NCBI GenBank assembly: GCA_014523665.1
Contig: JAATVR010000423.1
Span: 1-10,192 of the forward strand
DNA length: 10,192 nucleotides
Source of the DNA: Nitrososphaerales archaeon TH526
GTDB lineage: Archaea; Thermoproteota; Nitrososphaeria; Nitrososphaerales; Nitrososphaeraceae
Direction of reading: 5' to 3'
The notes under the pieces: model-generated
Database searches by the model: none
Told to the model about the DNA's origin: nothing
The model's input: only the letters and a program-made list of their open reading frames with translations
Translations under genes and position numbers: made by a program
In this document: one piece after another, positions 1 to 6,249 of the stretch
Layout: every line of letters begins with the position of its first letter
How positions within the stretch are numbered: the first letter of the stretch is position 1

Positions 1-87
1 AGAATCCCTATCAGGATATTATTCAGCCCAGACGGCCGCACAATCTATGTAATCACTGACATATCGCGGTATTATAATGTATTATAA
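1..87 (+). CDS. C-terminal end of a beta-propeller protein (partial, 5' end outside window)
   Basis: An open frame enters from the left edge and stops at TAA 85-87, giving 28 residues. It contains RILFSPDGRTIYVITDI, the SPDG-x-x-(I/L)YV signature typical of one blade of WD40, lactonase-like or PQQ-sugar-dehydrogenase-like beta-propellers. Only this last blade is visible, so the substrate and family cannot be decided. The frame ends about 36 bases before the lipase start, and the probable lipase promoter overlaps its last codons. Since the upstream part is not visible, it could also be the tail of a degraded gene. What is seen is the motif; the propeller assignment is inference from it. Confidence 0.5.
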   Translation, partial: RIPIRILFSPDGRTIYVITDISRYYNVL

Positions 88-99
88 TGCTTATATCAT
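72..99 (+). promoter_or_regulatory. Probable TATA region of the lipase-like gene
   Basis: An AT-rich stretch contains two copies of ATTATAATG followed by CTTATATCAT. The last element is centred near 95, about 26-29 bases before the TTG start at 124. This is the usual archaeal TATA-to-start distance for a leaderless transcript, and it supports the TTG start. Confidence 0.4.
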
Positions 100-123
100 T
101 TATCTTCCTATCAGTCCTTATAT

Positions 124-867
124 TTGGAACAAAAACCATTATTTACAGTCTTGTCTAAATCTACAGGTGTGATAGTTGTGTCATTACTATTTGTGCCTAA
201 CGGCTTATCTTTTTCGTATGCAAATGGCCAGCCAGATTGTTATAATCTGGGATCAAAAAATGCGCTGCCGGCTCTTTTGATACATGGTTGGAACGAGGGT
301 ACAGGAGGATCCCTACCAATCCATTGGGATGAATGGAAACAGAAGCTAAACCAGGATGAAATACCATTTTGTATTGTTTCCTTTGAACAATCAAATGACG
401 CTTGCGGATCTGCTTCAGATCATGCCAAAGAACTTTCCCAAATCGTTCAAAATCTCACGAATAGCACTAAACAAGATCGAATAAATTTGATAGGTTATAG
501 TAAAGGTGGATTGGATGCAAGGGTATACCTAGCTAGTGATCTTGCTAATAATAACGTCGCAAATTTAATTATGGTTGGGACACCAAATGCAGGATCATGG
601 TTAGCTTACTCAATCAATGAGTGCGACCCTGGTATAAAAGATTTAATACCAGGAGCCCCTGCGACGTTGGCAGCAGAAAATAAACATACTAAATATTTTA
701 CTATTGCTGGAACGTGTCTTGGGACAGGTGATGGATTTGTGACTGTCTCAAGTGTTAATTCAGAATCCTATTTCCAACAGCTTGGATCTTCCAACGCTTG
801 TCATGCAGACTTATTAGGTGAGTATGAATATGGGTTGGCGCGTGAATTGTTGACAAATAACCGGTAG
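124..867 (+). CDS. Secreted lipase/esterase-like alpha/beta hydrolase
   Basis: A 247-aa protein with the complete hallmarks of an alpha/beta-hydrolase of the triacylglycerol lipase/PGAP1-like type. The oxyanion-hole motif is IHGW (residues 53-56). The nucleophile elbow is G-Y-S-K-G-G with Ser126. A second lipase-type motif, VGTPNAGS, lies at 151-158. The acid is probably Asp203 in GDGFV, and the His is His227 in ACHADLL. The first ~33 residues form a basic start, a hydrophobic core (VIVVSLLFV) and a plausible cleavage site after SYA, so the protein is probably exported. Six Cys remain in the mature part (39, 83, 94, 167, 198, 226), which suggests disulfides outside the cell. The start is TTG at 124; the in-frame GTG codons near 168-180 would cut off the signal peptide. 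The substrate (lipid ester or other ester) cannot be read from sequence. The gene appears monocistronic. Confidence 0.85.
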   Translation: MEQKPLFTVLSKSTGVIVVSLLFVPNGLSFSYANGQPDCYNLGSKNALPALLIHGWNEGTGGSLPIHWDEWKQKLNQDEIPFCIVSFEQSNDACGSASDHAKELSQIVQNLTNSTKQDRINLIGYSKGGLDARVYLASDLANNNVANLIMVGTPNAGSWLAYSINECDPGIKDLIPGAPATLAAENKHTKYFTIAGTCLGTGDGFVTVSSVNSESYFQQLGSSNACHADLLGEYEYGLARELLTNNR

Positions 868-982
868 GGGCCAATTTTGTTTTAAGAAGCACCTTCAAGC
901 GGATGACATAATTCCATGATTCTTTTGTAAGATAATGTCTTGTAGTAGTACATGCGCCCTCAAGATTTATCTATAAGTGATA

Positions 983-1124
983 GTTGCAGCATAAGCAAAC
1001 GGCTGTGGCAACGGATTCTTATCAGAGAATGTTGGATGCCAGAAAATTGCATCTCAGATTCACGGCGATGAGAATGGTATAGCACTCAGTGCACCAATCT
1101 TTCCCTGAAGTAGAAGAAAAATAA
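983..1124 (+). pseudogene. Relic of a small secreted Cys-containing protein
   Basis: The 868-1266 gap has no intact gene but does have a protein-like stretch. From 983 the frame reads VIVAA, a TAA stop (992-994), then ANGCGNGFLSENVGCQ and SQIHGDENGIALSA, and stops at 1106. Shifting the frame by one base at about 1094-1097 continues the sense as QSFPEVEEK up to TAA 1122-1124. The start looks like the end of a hydrophobic signal segment followed by a short exported domain with two Cys (CGNG, GCQ). One nonsense codon plus one frameshift, both flanked by sensible protein, suggest a decayed gene. I have a loose impression that similar SQIQGDEN-type small proteins occur in Nitrososphaeria, but this is not verified. 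No promoter or start is evident. The rest of this gap shows nothing I can support. Confidence 0.4.
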
Positions 1125-1266
1125 GAAACGATTCCGTAAACAGTTTTCAGTGTCCAATTATACAAATGAGTTTCAGCAAATAATTGGTAAGTCCTTAGAT
1201 TGAATGCCTTATTTCTTAGAAAACCAACAACATCAATCTAAATGATGTGCCTCTAAGGGAGGCAAT

Positions 1267-1638
1267 TTATATCGTACTTGATGTATCTATTGGAAATCTA
1301 AGAGTAGACCTTATCAGCCTTACAATAGGAATGTAAATGCACTGGGGACTGGCACCAACAGCATCTACGAACCTAAAATCAGCAGTCATTTTATTCAGTT
1401 CCACGAATTTCTTGTTTGGATTTTCCTTTAGAACATGATAATGAGCAACAATACCACCGACTAAACCAGTATGAATGAAGAGTATTTCTTTATCGTGATA
1501 AGTTATATAGTGAAGTTGTGGTAAAATAGCCATAAATGATTGTGATGTGTATAGTATAACATTTAACATCTCCTTCAGACTCTCGTATTCTAAATACGTA
1601 GTAAACCATTCACTTTGAGACAATTTAATAAGATCCAT
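1267..1638 (-). CDS. Hypothetical protein, 123 aa
   Basis: I do not recognise this protein. It begins MDLIKLSQSEWF and has no signal peptide, transmembrane helix or Cys cluster; its one Cys is near residue 99. The first half (residues 5-45) looks helical. The second half alternates hydrophobic residues in short strands (EILFIHTGLVGGIVAHYHVL, then FVELNKM, ADFRFVDAV, CIYIPIVRL), consistent with a small alpha+beta cytoplasmic domain. The start is ATG 1638, with an ATAAAATAT-like element about 20-25 bases upstream on the minus strand (near 1655). It lies downstream of the catalase gene on the same strand but behind a T-rich terminator, so it is probably transcribed separately. The balanced amino-acid composition argues for a real gene. 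Confidence 0.6.
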   Translation of the reverse strand: MDLIKLSQSEWFTTYLEYESLKEMLNVILYTSQSFMAILPQLHYITYHDKEILFIHTGLVGGIVAHYHVLKENPNKKFVELNKMTADFRFVDAVGASPQCIYIPIVRLIRSTLRFPIDTSSTI

Positions 1639-1692
1639 CCGATACTTGGATATTTTATGTTATCTACTTTAGTATTAGTTCATGATTCTTCT

Positions 1693-1711
1693 AAAAAAAG
1701 GTAGAAAAAAA
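1693..1711 (-). terminator. T-run terminator of the catalase gene
   Basis: On the minus strand, two runs of seven T (complements of A runs at 1705-1711 and 1693-1699) lie about 40-60 bases after the catalase stop. Archaeal RNA polymerase terminates at such runs without needing a hairpin. Confidence 0.55.
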
Positions 1712-1751
1712 GAGCAGGCCAGCACATCTGAGTAGTTTTTGTTAATGTATT

Positions 1752-2636
1752 TTATTTCCGTGTCACCTGTGCCGCCATCTTCTTTAACGCTGTATCCAAT
1801 CCAGGAGAGAATTCCTCGGGAGCCTCTGGGAACATAGGAATATCAGCGCCTTCTGGAAAACCTTCCAATACTTCAAGTGTTCCTCCATCGTCAAATGGTG
1901 AATCTCCTTTGAATATCTTAGCCATCCCATTTGGCTCGCCATTGTTTGCAAATGTCCACATTATGTTGTGCAAATTCTTATTCTCCAAATCCTTAACTTC
2001 TGGCATCTTATCTGTGTCTATTCGAGGAACGGGTAACGCTTTTCCCCAGTTAACACCTAGTGTTTCAAGGGCTTTTGCAAATACCTTTTCATGAACCAGG
2101 TCTCGTACAATCAAATAAGATACTGTAGCTCGAAATGCTTTGTTACTGCACATCTCATATAGTCTACACTTTTGAAGCCTACCAGTTGCTTCGAGCATTA
2201 GGTTGTATAGCATATTCAATACAAGATTTCCACTATCATAGACATATGATGCTGACCATGGATTTCCAGCAGCATCAACTGGTCTAGCACTCTGTGCTGC
2301 AACTAGAAAGTGATGAATATTTGGTGAGTCAAGAGCTACTGATAGTGGTATGTCATCTGGCTGAGTAGTTGGGTTAGATGCACCATCAAGCAGCATATTA
2401 ATCGTATTAGTTATTTGCTCTACATGTCCCATTTCCTCGGTTGCTATACATCTCAACAGATCTTGATATGGTGTTGCGTCTCCTCGAAAGTTCATATTCT
2501 GAAAAAGATATTGCATCATAGTTCTCATTTCTCCAAACTGCCCTCCTAAGCCTTCTTGCAATGCTTGAGCAGCTTTTGGATCAGGTCGATCTGCAGGAGG
2601 TATTGGGTGTGGAATTCTATTTATTGAAAGAAACAT
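1752..2636 (-). CDS. Manganese catalase
   Basis: A 294-aa dimanganese catalase, which disproportionates hydrogen peroxide to water and oxygen in the cytoplasm without haem. All five metal ligands of the family are present with near-canonical spacing: Glu36 (GGQFGEMRT), Glu68 and His71 (ATEEMGHVE), Glu149 (LMLEATGR) and His182 (LVHEKVF). They correspond to Glu35/Glu66/His69/Glu148/His181 of the Lactobacillus plantarum enzyme. The length is normal and the C-terminal tail (residues 240-294) is proline- and acid-rich, as in other family members. The start is ATG 2636. The gene is divergent from a ferritin-like gene across a 154-base intergenic region, forming a likely peroxide/iron defence pair. 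Manganese catalase is known from Nitrosocosmicus and Nitrososphaera relatives, while many ammonia-oxidising archaea lack catalase. The usual bacterial symbol would be katN, but I assign none. Confidence 0.93.
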   Translation of the reverse strand: MFLSINRIPHPIPPADRPDPKAAQALQEGLGGQFGEMRTMMQYLFQNMNFRGDATPYQDLLRCIATEEMGHVEQITNTINMLLDGASNPTTQPDDIPLSVALDSPNIHHFLVAAQSARPVDAAGNPWSASYVYDSGNLVLNMLYNLMLEATGRLQKCRLYEMCSNKAFRATVSYLIVRDLVHEKVFAKALETLGVNWGKALPVPRIDTDKMPEVKDLENKNLHNIMWTFANNGEPNGMAKIFKGDSPFDDGGTLEVLEGFPEGADIPMFPEAPEEFSPGLDTALKKMAAQVTRK

Positions 2637-2790
2637 ATTTCTGTATTCAGCAATGGTAATCTAACAAACTACTTAATAATTACATGAAGAGACCAGGTGT
2701 TATATGTAAGGAAGTATAGAATATCCCACATCAAGGAATACATAGTGTACTGCATAGCATTATTAACAATACTATACTAATGCTGTCACA
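2637..2790. promoter_or_regulatory. Divergent promoter region between catalase and ferritin-like genes
   Basis: Both genes start at the edges of this 154-base AT-rich segment. For the plus gene an ATTATTAAC element at about 2760-2768 lies 25-28 bases before ATG 2791. For the minus gene an ATTATTAAGT element (complement of about 2671-2680) is a candidate that would give a short leader. No obvious palindromic operator is visible, so shared regulation is inference from the arrangement. Confidence 0.4.
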
Positions 2791-3294
2791 ATGGTAGAGA
2801 TAGAAAAGCTCCAAGAGAAACTGGGTGAAGCATTAGGGTTAGAGATGGCTGCTCAGAAGGCAGTAGACGAATTAGGCTCTAAAGGATTGTTGGACAAGAA
2901 TGGAATGCTAACTCAATTGAAAAAAATGCAATCGCAAACCGGTAATCATCAGTCAAAGCTTGAAGAAGTAGTCCAAAATTTGGCTGATGGAAGTGATGAT
3001 CTGGATCCAACAAAGGTACAGCAGGTTGCACAGGAAACAGCTCAAAAGTGCTCAAGCATGATGCAGACCTATCTTGGGCTAGATCCAGATTCCTCTGAAG
3101 CAATTGAATTTCTATGTCTTGCGGAAGGTGGCGAAGTAACGCATTATGAAGTCTTGGTTGCCATGTCTAAGAAACTTAATGGTAAAATGAAGAATAGCAG
3201 AAAGCTTTCAATTACTGTAAATTCTATTCTAAGGGAAGAAAAAAGGCATCTGGCTCTGTGTACTAAGTTAGCGAAGCAAACCGCGACATCTTAA
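2791..3294 (+). CDS. Ferritin-like four-helix protein
   Basis: A 167-aa, mostly helical protein that resembles the ferritin-like superfamily (DUF892/rubrerythrin-like). Candidate di-metal ligands occur once per helix: Glu18 (LGLEMAAQ), His53 and Glu58/59 (NHQSKLEE), Glu115/His118/Glu120 (GGEVTHYE) and Glu149/Glu150/His153 (REEKRHLAL). The ExxH and EExxH patterns in helices 3 and 4 are typical of carboxylate-bridged diiron sites. A ferroxidase, iron-storage or peroxide-handling role is likely, and it agrees with the divergently transcribed manganese catalase. There is no signal peptide. The start is ATG 2791, close to the expected leaderless transcription start. The exact family and whether it binds iron or manganese cannot be settled from sequence, since overall similarity to named families is weak. 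Confidence 0.65.
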   Translation: MVEIEKLQEKLGEALGLEMAAQKAVDELGSKGLLDKNGMLTQLKKMQSQTGNHQSKLEEVVQNLADGSDDLDPTKVQQVAQETAQKCSSMMQTYLGLDPDSSEAIEFLCLAEGGEVTHYEVLVAMSKKLNGKMKNSRKLSITVNSILREEKRHLALCTKLAKQTATS

Positions 3295-3452
3295 TGATCA
3301 TCACAGCCACATAAATATGGATTAATCGCAATCGATATATCTTACCTAGTTAAGTGTGTCAAACGCTTTTATTTCATCATGCTTATAGCTATCTAAAAAT
3401 GTGCCTAGCGCCAGTTTAGGGAGACTGGGCATTCGTATGTATGCAGAGTACT

Positions 3453-3472
3453 TTGTAATTAATTAATTACAA
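3453..3472. promoter_or_regulatory. 20-bp perfect palindrome upstream of the TFB gene
   Basis: TTGTAATTAATTAATTACAA is a perfect palindrome with no loop, about 82 bases before the TFB start and about 55 bases before its TATA box. A loop-free palindrome of this length suggests a binding site for a homodimeric DNA-binding protein rather than an RNA hairpin. The centre is pure A/T, so chance is possible. Confidence 0.4.
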
Positions 3473-3524
3473 CATATTAGAAATTGGCAAACCACTTTAG
3501 CTGATTACAATATAAACCAAATTT

Positions 3525-3534
3525 TTTTATAAAA
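3525..3534 (+). promoter_or_regulatory. TATA box of the TFB gene
   Basis: TTTTATAAAA is centred about 25 bases before ATG 3554, the canonical archaeal distance. It implies a leaderless transcript and supports the ATG over the upstream in-frame TTG at 3548. Confidence 0.6.
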
Positions 3535-3553
3535 CTAGAATAATTATTTGATA

Positions 3554-4555
3554 ATGAAATCGCAGAGTAAGCATCTTGCATTGTTGTACCAAAACCCAGC
3601 TCAAAACGATTTACCCGGTCAACAAAAACTTGATAAAATCGTCGACGCCAACAGATCTATTTCACAGCAAGTTTGCAATTCGTGTAAGTCGATGTCAGTG
3701 ATCTTCGATGAACCAAAGGGGGAAACTGTGTGTACTGATTGCGGCATAGTCATTTCAGAGAAGCAAATGACCTTGGAGAAGGGAATAGAATCAAAAGACA
3801 CGACAGGTATGCCCTCTTCTCTTGTTTATCCTGACAAGGGACTTACCACTACGATCACAAATCAAAATACAGATGCATATGGCACATCGTTAAGCCAAGA
3901 TCAGATCAGCAATGTTAATAAAATTAGGTATTATAACAGACTTTCAGACAGTAAAACTCACATTAGAAATCTACAAAATGCCTTTGCGGTAATGGCTGCG
4001 ATCAAAGATAAGCTGACCCTTACCGACTCTGTGATTGAAAGGGCAGCATATTATTATCGCAAGACACTTAACAGCCGATTGATTAAAGGAAGATCAATCA
4101 AAGAGATGGTTGTTGCTTCAGTATATGCTGCATGTAAGGAGATGGACATACCAAGAAGACTAGATGAGATATCTGAGGCAGCAAATGCTGACAAGATATT
4201 TGCAGGAAGATGTTTTAGAATAATATCAATAGAGTTAGGTCTTGCCTCCTCAAACATAGATGCAGCACGCTATATGTCAAAGGTAGCAGAGAATGCTAAC
4301 GTTAGCCAAAAGGCCTACAGAACTGCACTTGATTTGTTGGATGTAGTAAAGAAAAATCCTATCTCATACGGTAAGGATCCAAAAGCACTTGCAACTGCTG
4401 CTCTATATGGCGCTTGTTTGGTTGAAGGGGAAGATAAAGTCAGTCAGGTAAAGCTAGCAAAAGCTGGAGGAATAAGCGTAGTTACATTGAGAAAGAGGGT
4501 CTTGGATATCTCGCAGCTATTCTCCGAGATTCATAAATCAAAATTGAAAAGATAG
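3554..4555 (+). CDS. tfb: Transcription initiation factor TFB (TFIIB-like)
   Basis: A 333-aa TFB, the factor that binds TBP and the BRE element and recruits archaeal RNA polymerase. The N-terminal zinc ribbon has Cys41, Cys44, Cys60 and Cys63 (VCNSC and VCTDC). A linker region follows with the conserved TGMPSSLVYPDKGLTT (about residues 85-99), matching the TG-x-P...DKGL core of B-reader/linker sequences. Two cyclin repeats make up the core: about 138-228 (helices including SIKEMVVASVYAACK and IPRRLDEIS) and about 238-325 (DPKALATAALYGAC and VTLRKRV). The segment between ribbon and TGMP is short, and I do not see the usual arginine-rich stretch there. Nitrososphaeria carry several TFB paralogues, so this is probably one of the specialised ones. 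The start is ATG 3554, chosen from the TATA spacing; TTG 3548 would add two residues. The next 500 bases hold only a pseudogene. Confidence 0.93.
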   Translation: MKSQSKHLALLYQNPAQNDLPGQQKLDKIVDANRSISQQVCNSCKSMSVIFDEPKGETVCTDCGIVISEKQMTLEKGIESKDTTGMPSSLVYPDKGLTTTITNQNTDAYGTSLSQDQISNVNKIRYYNRLSDSKTHIRNLQNAFAVMAAIKDKLTLTDSVIERAAYYYRKTLNSRLIKGRSIKEMVVASVYAACKEMDIPRRLDEISEAANADKIFAGRCFRIISIELGLASSNIDAARYMSKVAENANVSQKAYRTALDLLDVVKKNPISYGKDPKALATAALYGACLVEGEDKVSQVKLAKAGGISVVTLRKRVLDISQLFSEIHKSKLKR

Positions 4556-4560
4556 CATAA

Positions 4561-5010
4561 ATTCTGATATACGAGGGAATACTATTTTTGATGTATATTA
4601 TTCCTTTCAAAGGAAGAGAGATCATTGCGAACTGATTGGAGTTATCAGGCATGGTCAAAGTCATTCTTTAATTTGACTGATTCTTTTACGCTGTTGAATT
4701 GAATATCGTTACTCTGTTAATATCCTAGACACTGATGGTCTACCTCTTTCGCCCTATGTAATCGTCTCTTTTGCCTTTCTCAACGCCTTCGGATATAGAG
4801 CTGACTGATATTTTAGGTGTTTATTCCGAGCCTCAAAGGGATCTTAGAGGACATATCATGACAACTGTTTTCATAGGACCGGTTCTTTAAAATGAGAACG
4901 CAAAAATAAGGCAATAGCACAAGATGACGCGTCAGAAATAGAATGGATAGATTCATCGACGGTTGACAACAAAAGCCTTGCTTTCGATCATACAAAATAT
5001 CGCTTTTATT
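4561..5010 (+). pseudogene. Nudix hydrolase relic
   Basis: Three stretches in the apparently empty region after TFB read in order as a Nudix hydrolase of the ADP-ribose pyrophosphatase/8-oxo-dGTPase type. At 4561-4617 the frame gives ILIYEGILFL...IIPFKG, like the N-terminal strand and PFKG-x-W entry of the family. At 4792-4887 the same frame gives DIELTDILGVYSEPQRD followed by RGHIMTTVFIGP, matching the classic GVYSDPxRDPRGH...VF segment just after the Nudix box. After a stop at 4888 and a frame change near 4890-4900, 4908-5003 gives KAIAQDDASEIEWI and KSLAFDH, the family's C-terminal (G)DDAsEvxW...LAFDH segment. The Nudix box itself (expected at about 4620-4790) is no longer readable, so the catalytic glutamates are lost. 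The gene is clearly dead: several stops, a frameshift and a degraded centre. It converges with the next broken gene. Confidence 0.7.
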
Positions 5011-5035
5011 CTACATGTGACCTAAGCCTCAATCT

Positions 5036-5544
5036 TTATAATGACAGCTTTGTAATATCGCATGATGACTTAGTTTCAAGTGCTACAGATATCGAGATAT
5101 TTCCTTAATTAGATGAGAATACTTTGCTCCCATGTCATGCTCAATAATAATTTGATAGATATCCCCAGTGACTTCAATTCTGTGGGACATCTGTGCTATT
5201 CTTAACCATGTTTCTGCAATCTTTGAGATTGATGCAATATTAAACTCTCCCCGTAGAAATAAGCATACATCTACAAGATCATTCTTTGCCGTCTCCATGG
5301 CTAGCTCATTTAATTCATCATTGGTGAGTTCGTTAAGCAATCTAATTAAAAATGATGTTGGCAGATAGTATAGCTTGGCATGTGCTGCCATGCTATGCCA
5401 ATCAAGATATTATTTGATTATTTGGTTAAAAAGTGTATTTGGAGAAATATTTCTGCCATCGGCTGCATTGCGCAGTTGCTCTAATTTTTCTTTTGATAAT
5501 CGAAATGTAACACCATTAGTAGATTGTTTAGTTGATGCGGCGGC
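5036..5544 (-). pseudogene. Broken ribbon-helix-helix family gene
   Basis: Read on the minus strand from 5544, the frame gives TNGVTFRLSKEKLEQLRNAA, then NISPNTLFNQIIK, a TAA stop (5410-5412), and, without any frame change, YLDWHSMAAHAK and the rest of a helical domain to TAG 5083. The first part is a textbook ribbon-helix-helix (MetJ/Arc-like) unit: strand VTFRL, helix A KEKLEQLRNAA, turn NISPN, helix B TLFNQIIKxYLDW. The stop sits inside helix B, one substitution away from Lys, Gln or Glu. After TAG 5083 a second frame (5086 to 5036) continues plausibly as SVALETKSSCDITK, pointing to a frameshift at the C-terminus. No ATG, GTG or TTG is in frame before the N-terminal part, because a TGA lies at 5545-5547. 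The intact gene would have encoded a DNA-binding regulator with a C-terminal sensor-like domain. Confidence 0.7.
5083..5391 (-). CDS. Surviving 102-aa ORF of the broken RHH-family gene
   Basis: This is the longest intact piece of the gene described at 5036-5544, and automatic annotation would report it as a hypothetical protein. It starts at an ATG that is an internal Met of the original frame (HSMAAHAK) and covers the C-terminal domain, which has long helices (SFLIRLLNELTNDELNELA, KNDLVDVCLFL) and an IIIEHDMGAKYSHLIKEI segment. Without the RHH part it cannot bind DNA by that fold. Translation from this ATG is possible but unsupported: I see no TATA box at 25 bases upstream. It is listed separately only so that the ORF is not missed. 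Confidence 0.3.
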   Translation of the reverse strand: MAAHAKLYYLPTSFLIRLLNELTNDELNELAMETAKNDLVDVCLFLRGEFNIASISKIAETWLRIAQMSHRIEVTGDIYQIIIEHDMGAKYSHLIKEISRYL

Positions 5545-5707
5545 TCAACATGTCCAGAAAAGTAACTTATGATAATTAAATATTGCACCAGATATTCTAA
5601 ATGCATCAAATATTTGTTTCAAATATCATCATTTTAAATCTGTATCGACACGTCTCAGTTTTTTGCTTTAAGAAACAAACGGATGATAATGTCTTTAGCT
5701 CATACTG

Positions 5708-5735
5708 GCGCGCATTACGCGCAATTATATACTTT
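5708..5735 (+). promoter_or_regulatory. GC-rich inverted repeat and TATA box before the 84-aa PRC-like gene
   Basis: GCGCG (5708-5712) and CGCGC (5718-5722) form a 5-bp inverted repeat around CATTA in otherwise very AT-rich DNA. AATTATATAC (about 5723-5732) follows directly, a good TATA box placing transcription start near 5754, seven bases before ATG 5761. The GC-rich repeat occupies the BRE position and could be an operator or simply a strong BRE region. Confidence 0.4.
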
Positions 5736-5760
5736 TATGTATATTTTACTGTGATTCGTC

Positions 5761-6015
5761 ATGAAATGCGAAGTCAATATTGGTGATCCATTAAGAAATT
5801 ATGCTTTTTACAGCGTTCCGGCTGTATTGAGTTATAATAAAGGCAGAGAATTTGGAACAGTAATCGCAGAATCCAAAAATAAGTTAATTGTCATTGATGA
5901 TGAAAATATCAGAGAACATGAATATTTAATACCCAAGACTAAAGTTCATCATTGTGGTGATAATCAAGTTCGTTTTAATATTTCTCAAAACACTTTGAAA
6001 GAATTTGAGATTTAA
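5761..6015 (+). CDS. Small PRC-barrel-like protein, 84 aa
   Basis: A small beta-rich protein. Residues 31-83 (FGTVIAES...LIVIDDENIREHEYLIPK...VHHCGDNQVRFNISQ) match in pattern the N-terminal domain of the neighbouring DUF2382 protein (LGEVQEVG...VRTKKGLINKHDYYLPKYLV...GDKVYFKITQ). Both show a G-x-V strand, a variable loop, an (E/K)H(E/D)Y-x-(I/L)PK motif, then GD-x-V-x-F-x-I-(S/T)Q. That is the PRC-barrel layout seen in stress-related PRC/DUF2382 proteins, here without the DUF2382 tail. Its role is unknown; binding to another protein or to RNA is possible. Cys3 and Cys65 have no obvious partner. The start is ATG 5761, with a TATA box at about 5723-5732. A perfect 17-bp tandem repeat covers its last codons and stop, and a degraded copy of its 3' end lies at 7228-7311. 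Confidence 0.65.
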   Translation: MKCEVNIGDPLRNYAFYSVPAVLSYNKGREFGTVIAESKNKLIVIDDENIREHEYLIPKTKVHHCGDNQVRFNISQNTLKEFEI

Positions 6016-6037
6016 TTGATTTTGAGATTTAATTGAT
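6004..6037 (+). repeat. 17-bp perfect tandem repeat across the stop codon of the 84-aa gene
   Basis: TTTGAGATTTAATTGAT occurs twice without spacer (6004-6020 and 6021-6037). The first copy encodes the last residues FEI and the stop, and the second lies just behind it. The arrangement points to slippage or a local duplication after the stop codon was in place. A 14-base core (TTTGAGATTTAATT) recurs at 7300-7313, at the end of the paralogous relic. Confidence 0.85.
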
Positions 6038-6203
6038 TTGACAGATCTGACGGCAATTCGTCATTGCAATTGCGAGGCTCGAATTACTATAACTATTCAA
6101 ATGCGTGTTACACTCACCAATGACATCGCGCTAAAATCTATCTCTATTTTTAAACCGGTACAATAAGTCCCAGAATATCATATCCCCAAAAGTAGAGAGA
6201 GTA

Positions 6204-6249
6204 GAATCTCCACGGACTCAATTGCTAAGCCGTTGAATCTCCACGGACT
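6204..6249. repeat. 15-bp direct repeat at the 3' end of the DUF2382 gene
   Basis: GAATCTCCACGGACT occurs at 6204-6218 and 6235-6249, with a period of 31 bases. On the minus strand the upstream copy encodes the C-terminal VRGDS of the DUF2382 protein and the other lies just after its TAG stop. It is a 3'-end duplication similar to that of the convergent 84-aa gene. Confidence 0.8.

Noticed and set aside
3295..3553. Search for a gene or relic between the ferritin-like and TFB genes
   Set aside because: No readable protein segments were found; only the palindrome, a small hairpin and the TFB promoter are visible.
4601..4615. TTCCTTT-C-AAAGGAA inverted repeat as TFB terminator
   Set aside because: A one-base loop cannot form a hairpin, no T run follows, and part of it is explained as the PFKG codons of the Nudix relic.
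4813..4995. Minus-strand 60-codon ORF in the region after TFB
   Set aside because: It is antisense to the Nudix relic, whose plus-strand reading shows family motifs, and it has no protein-like character.
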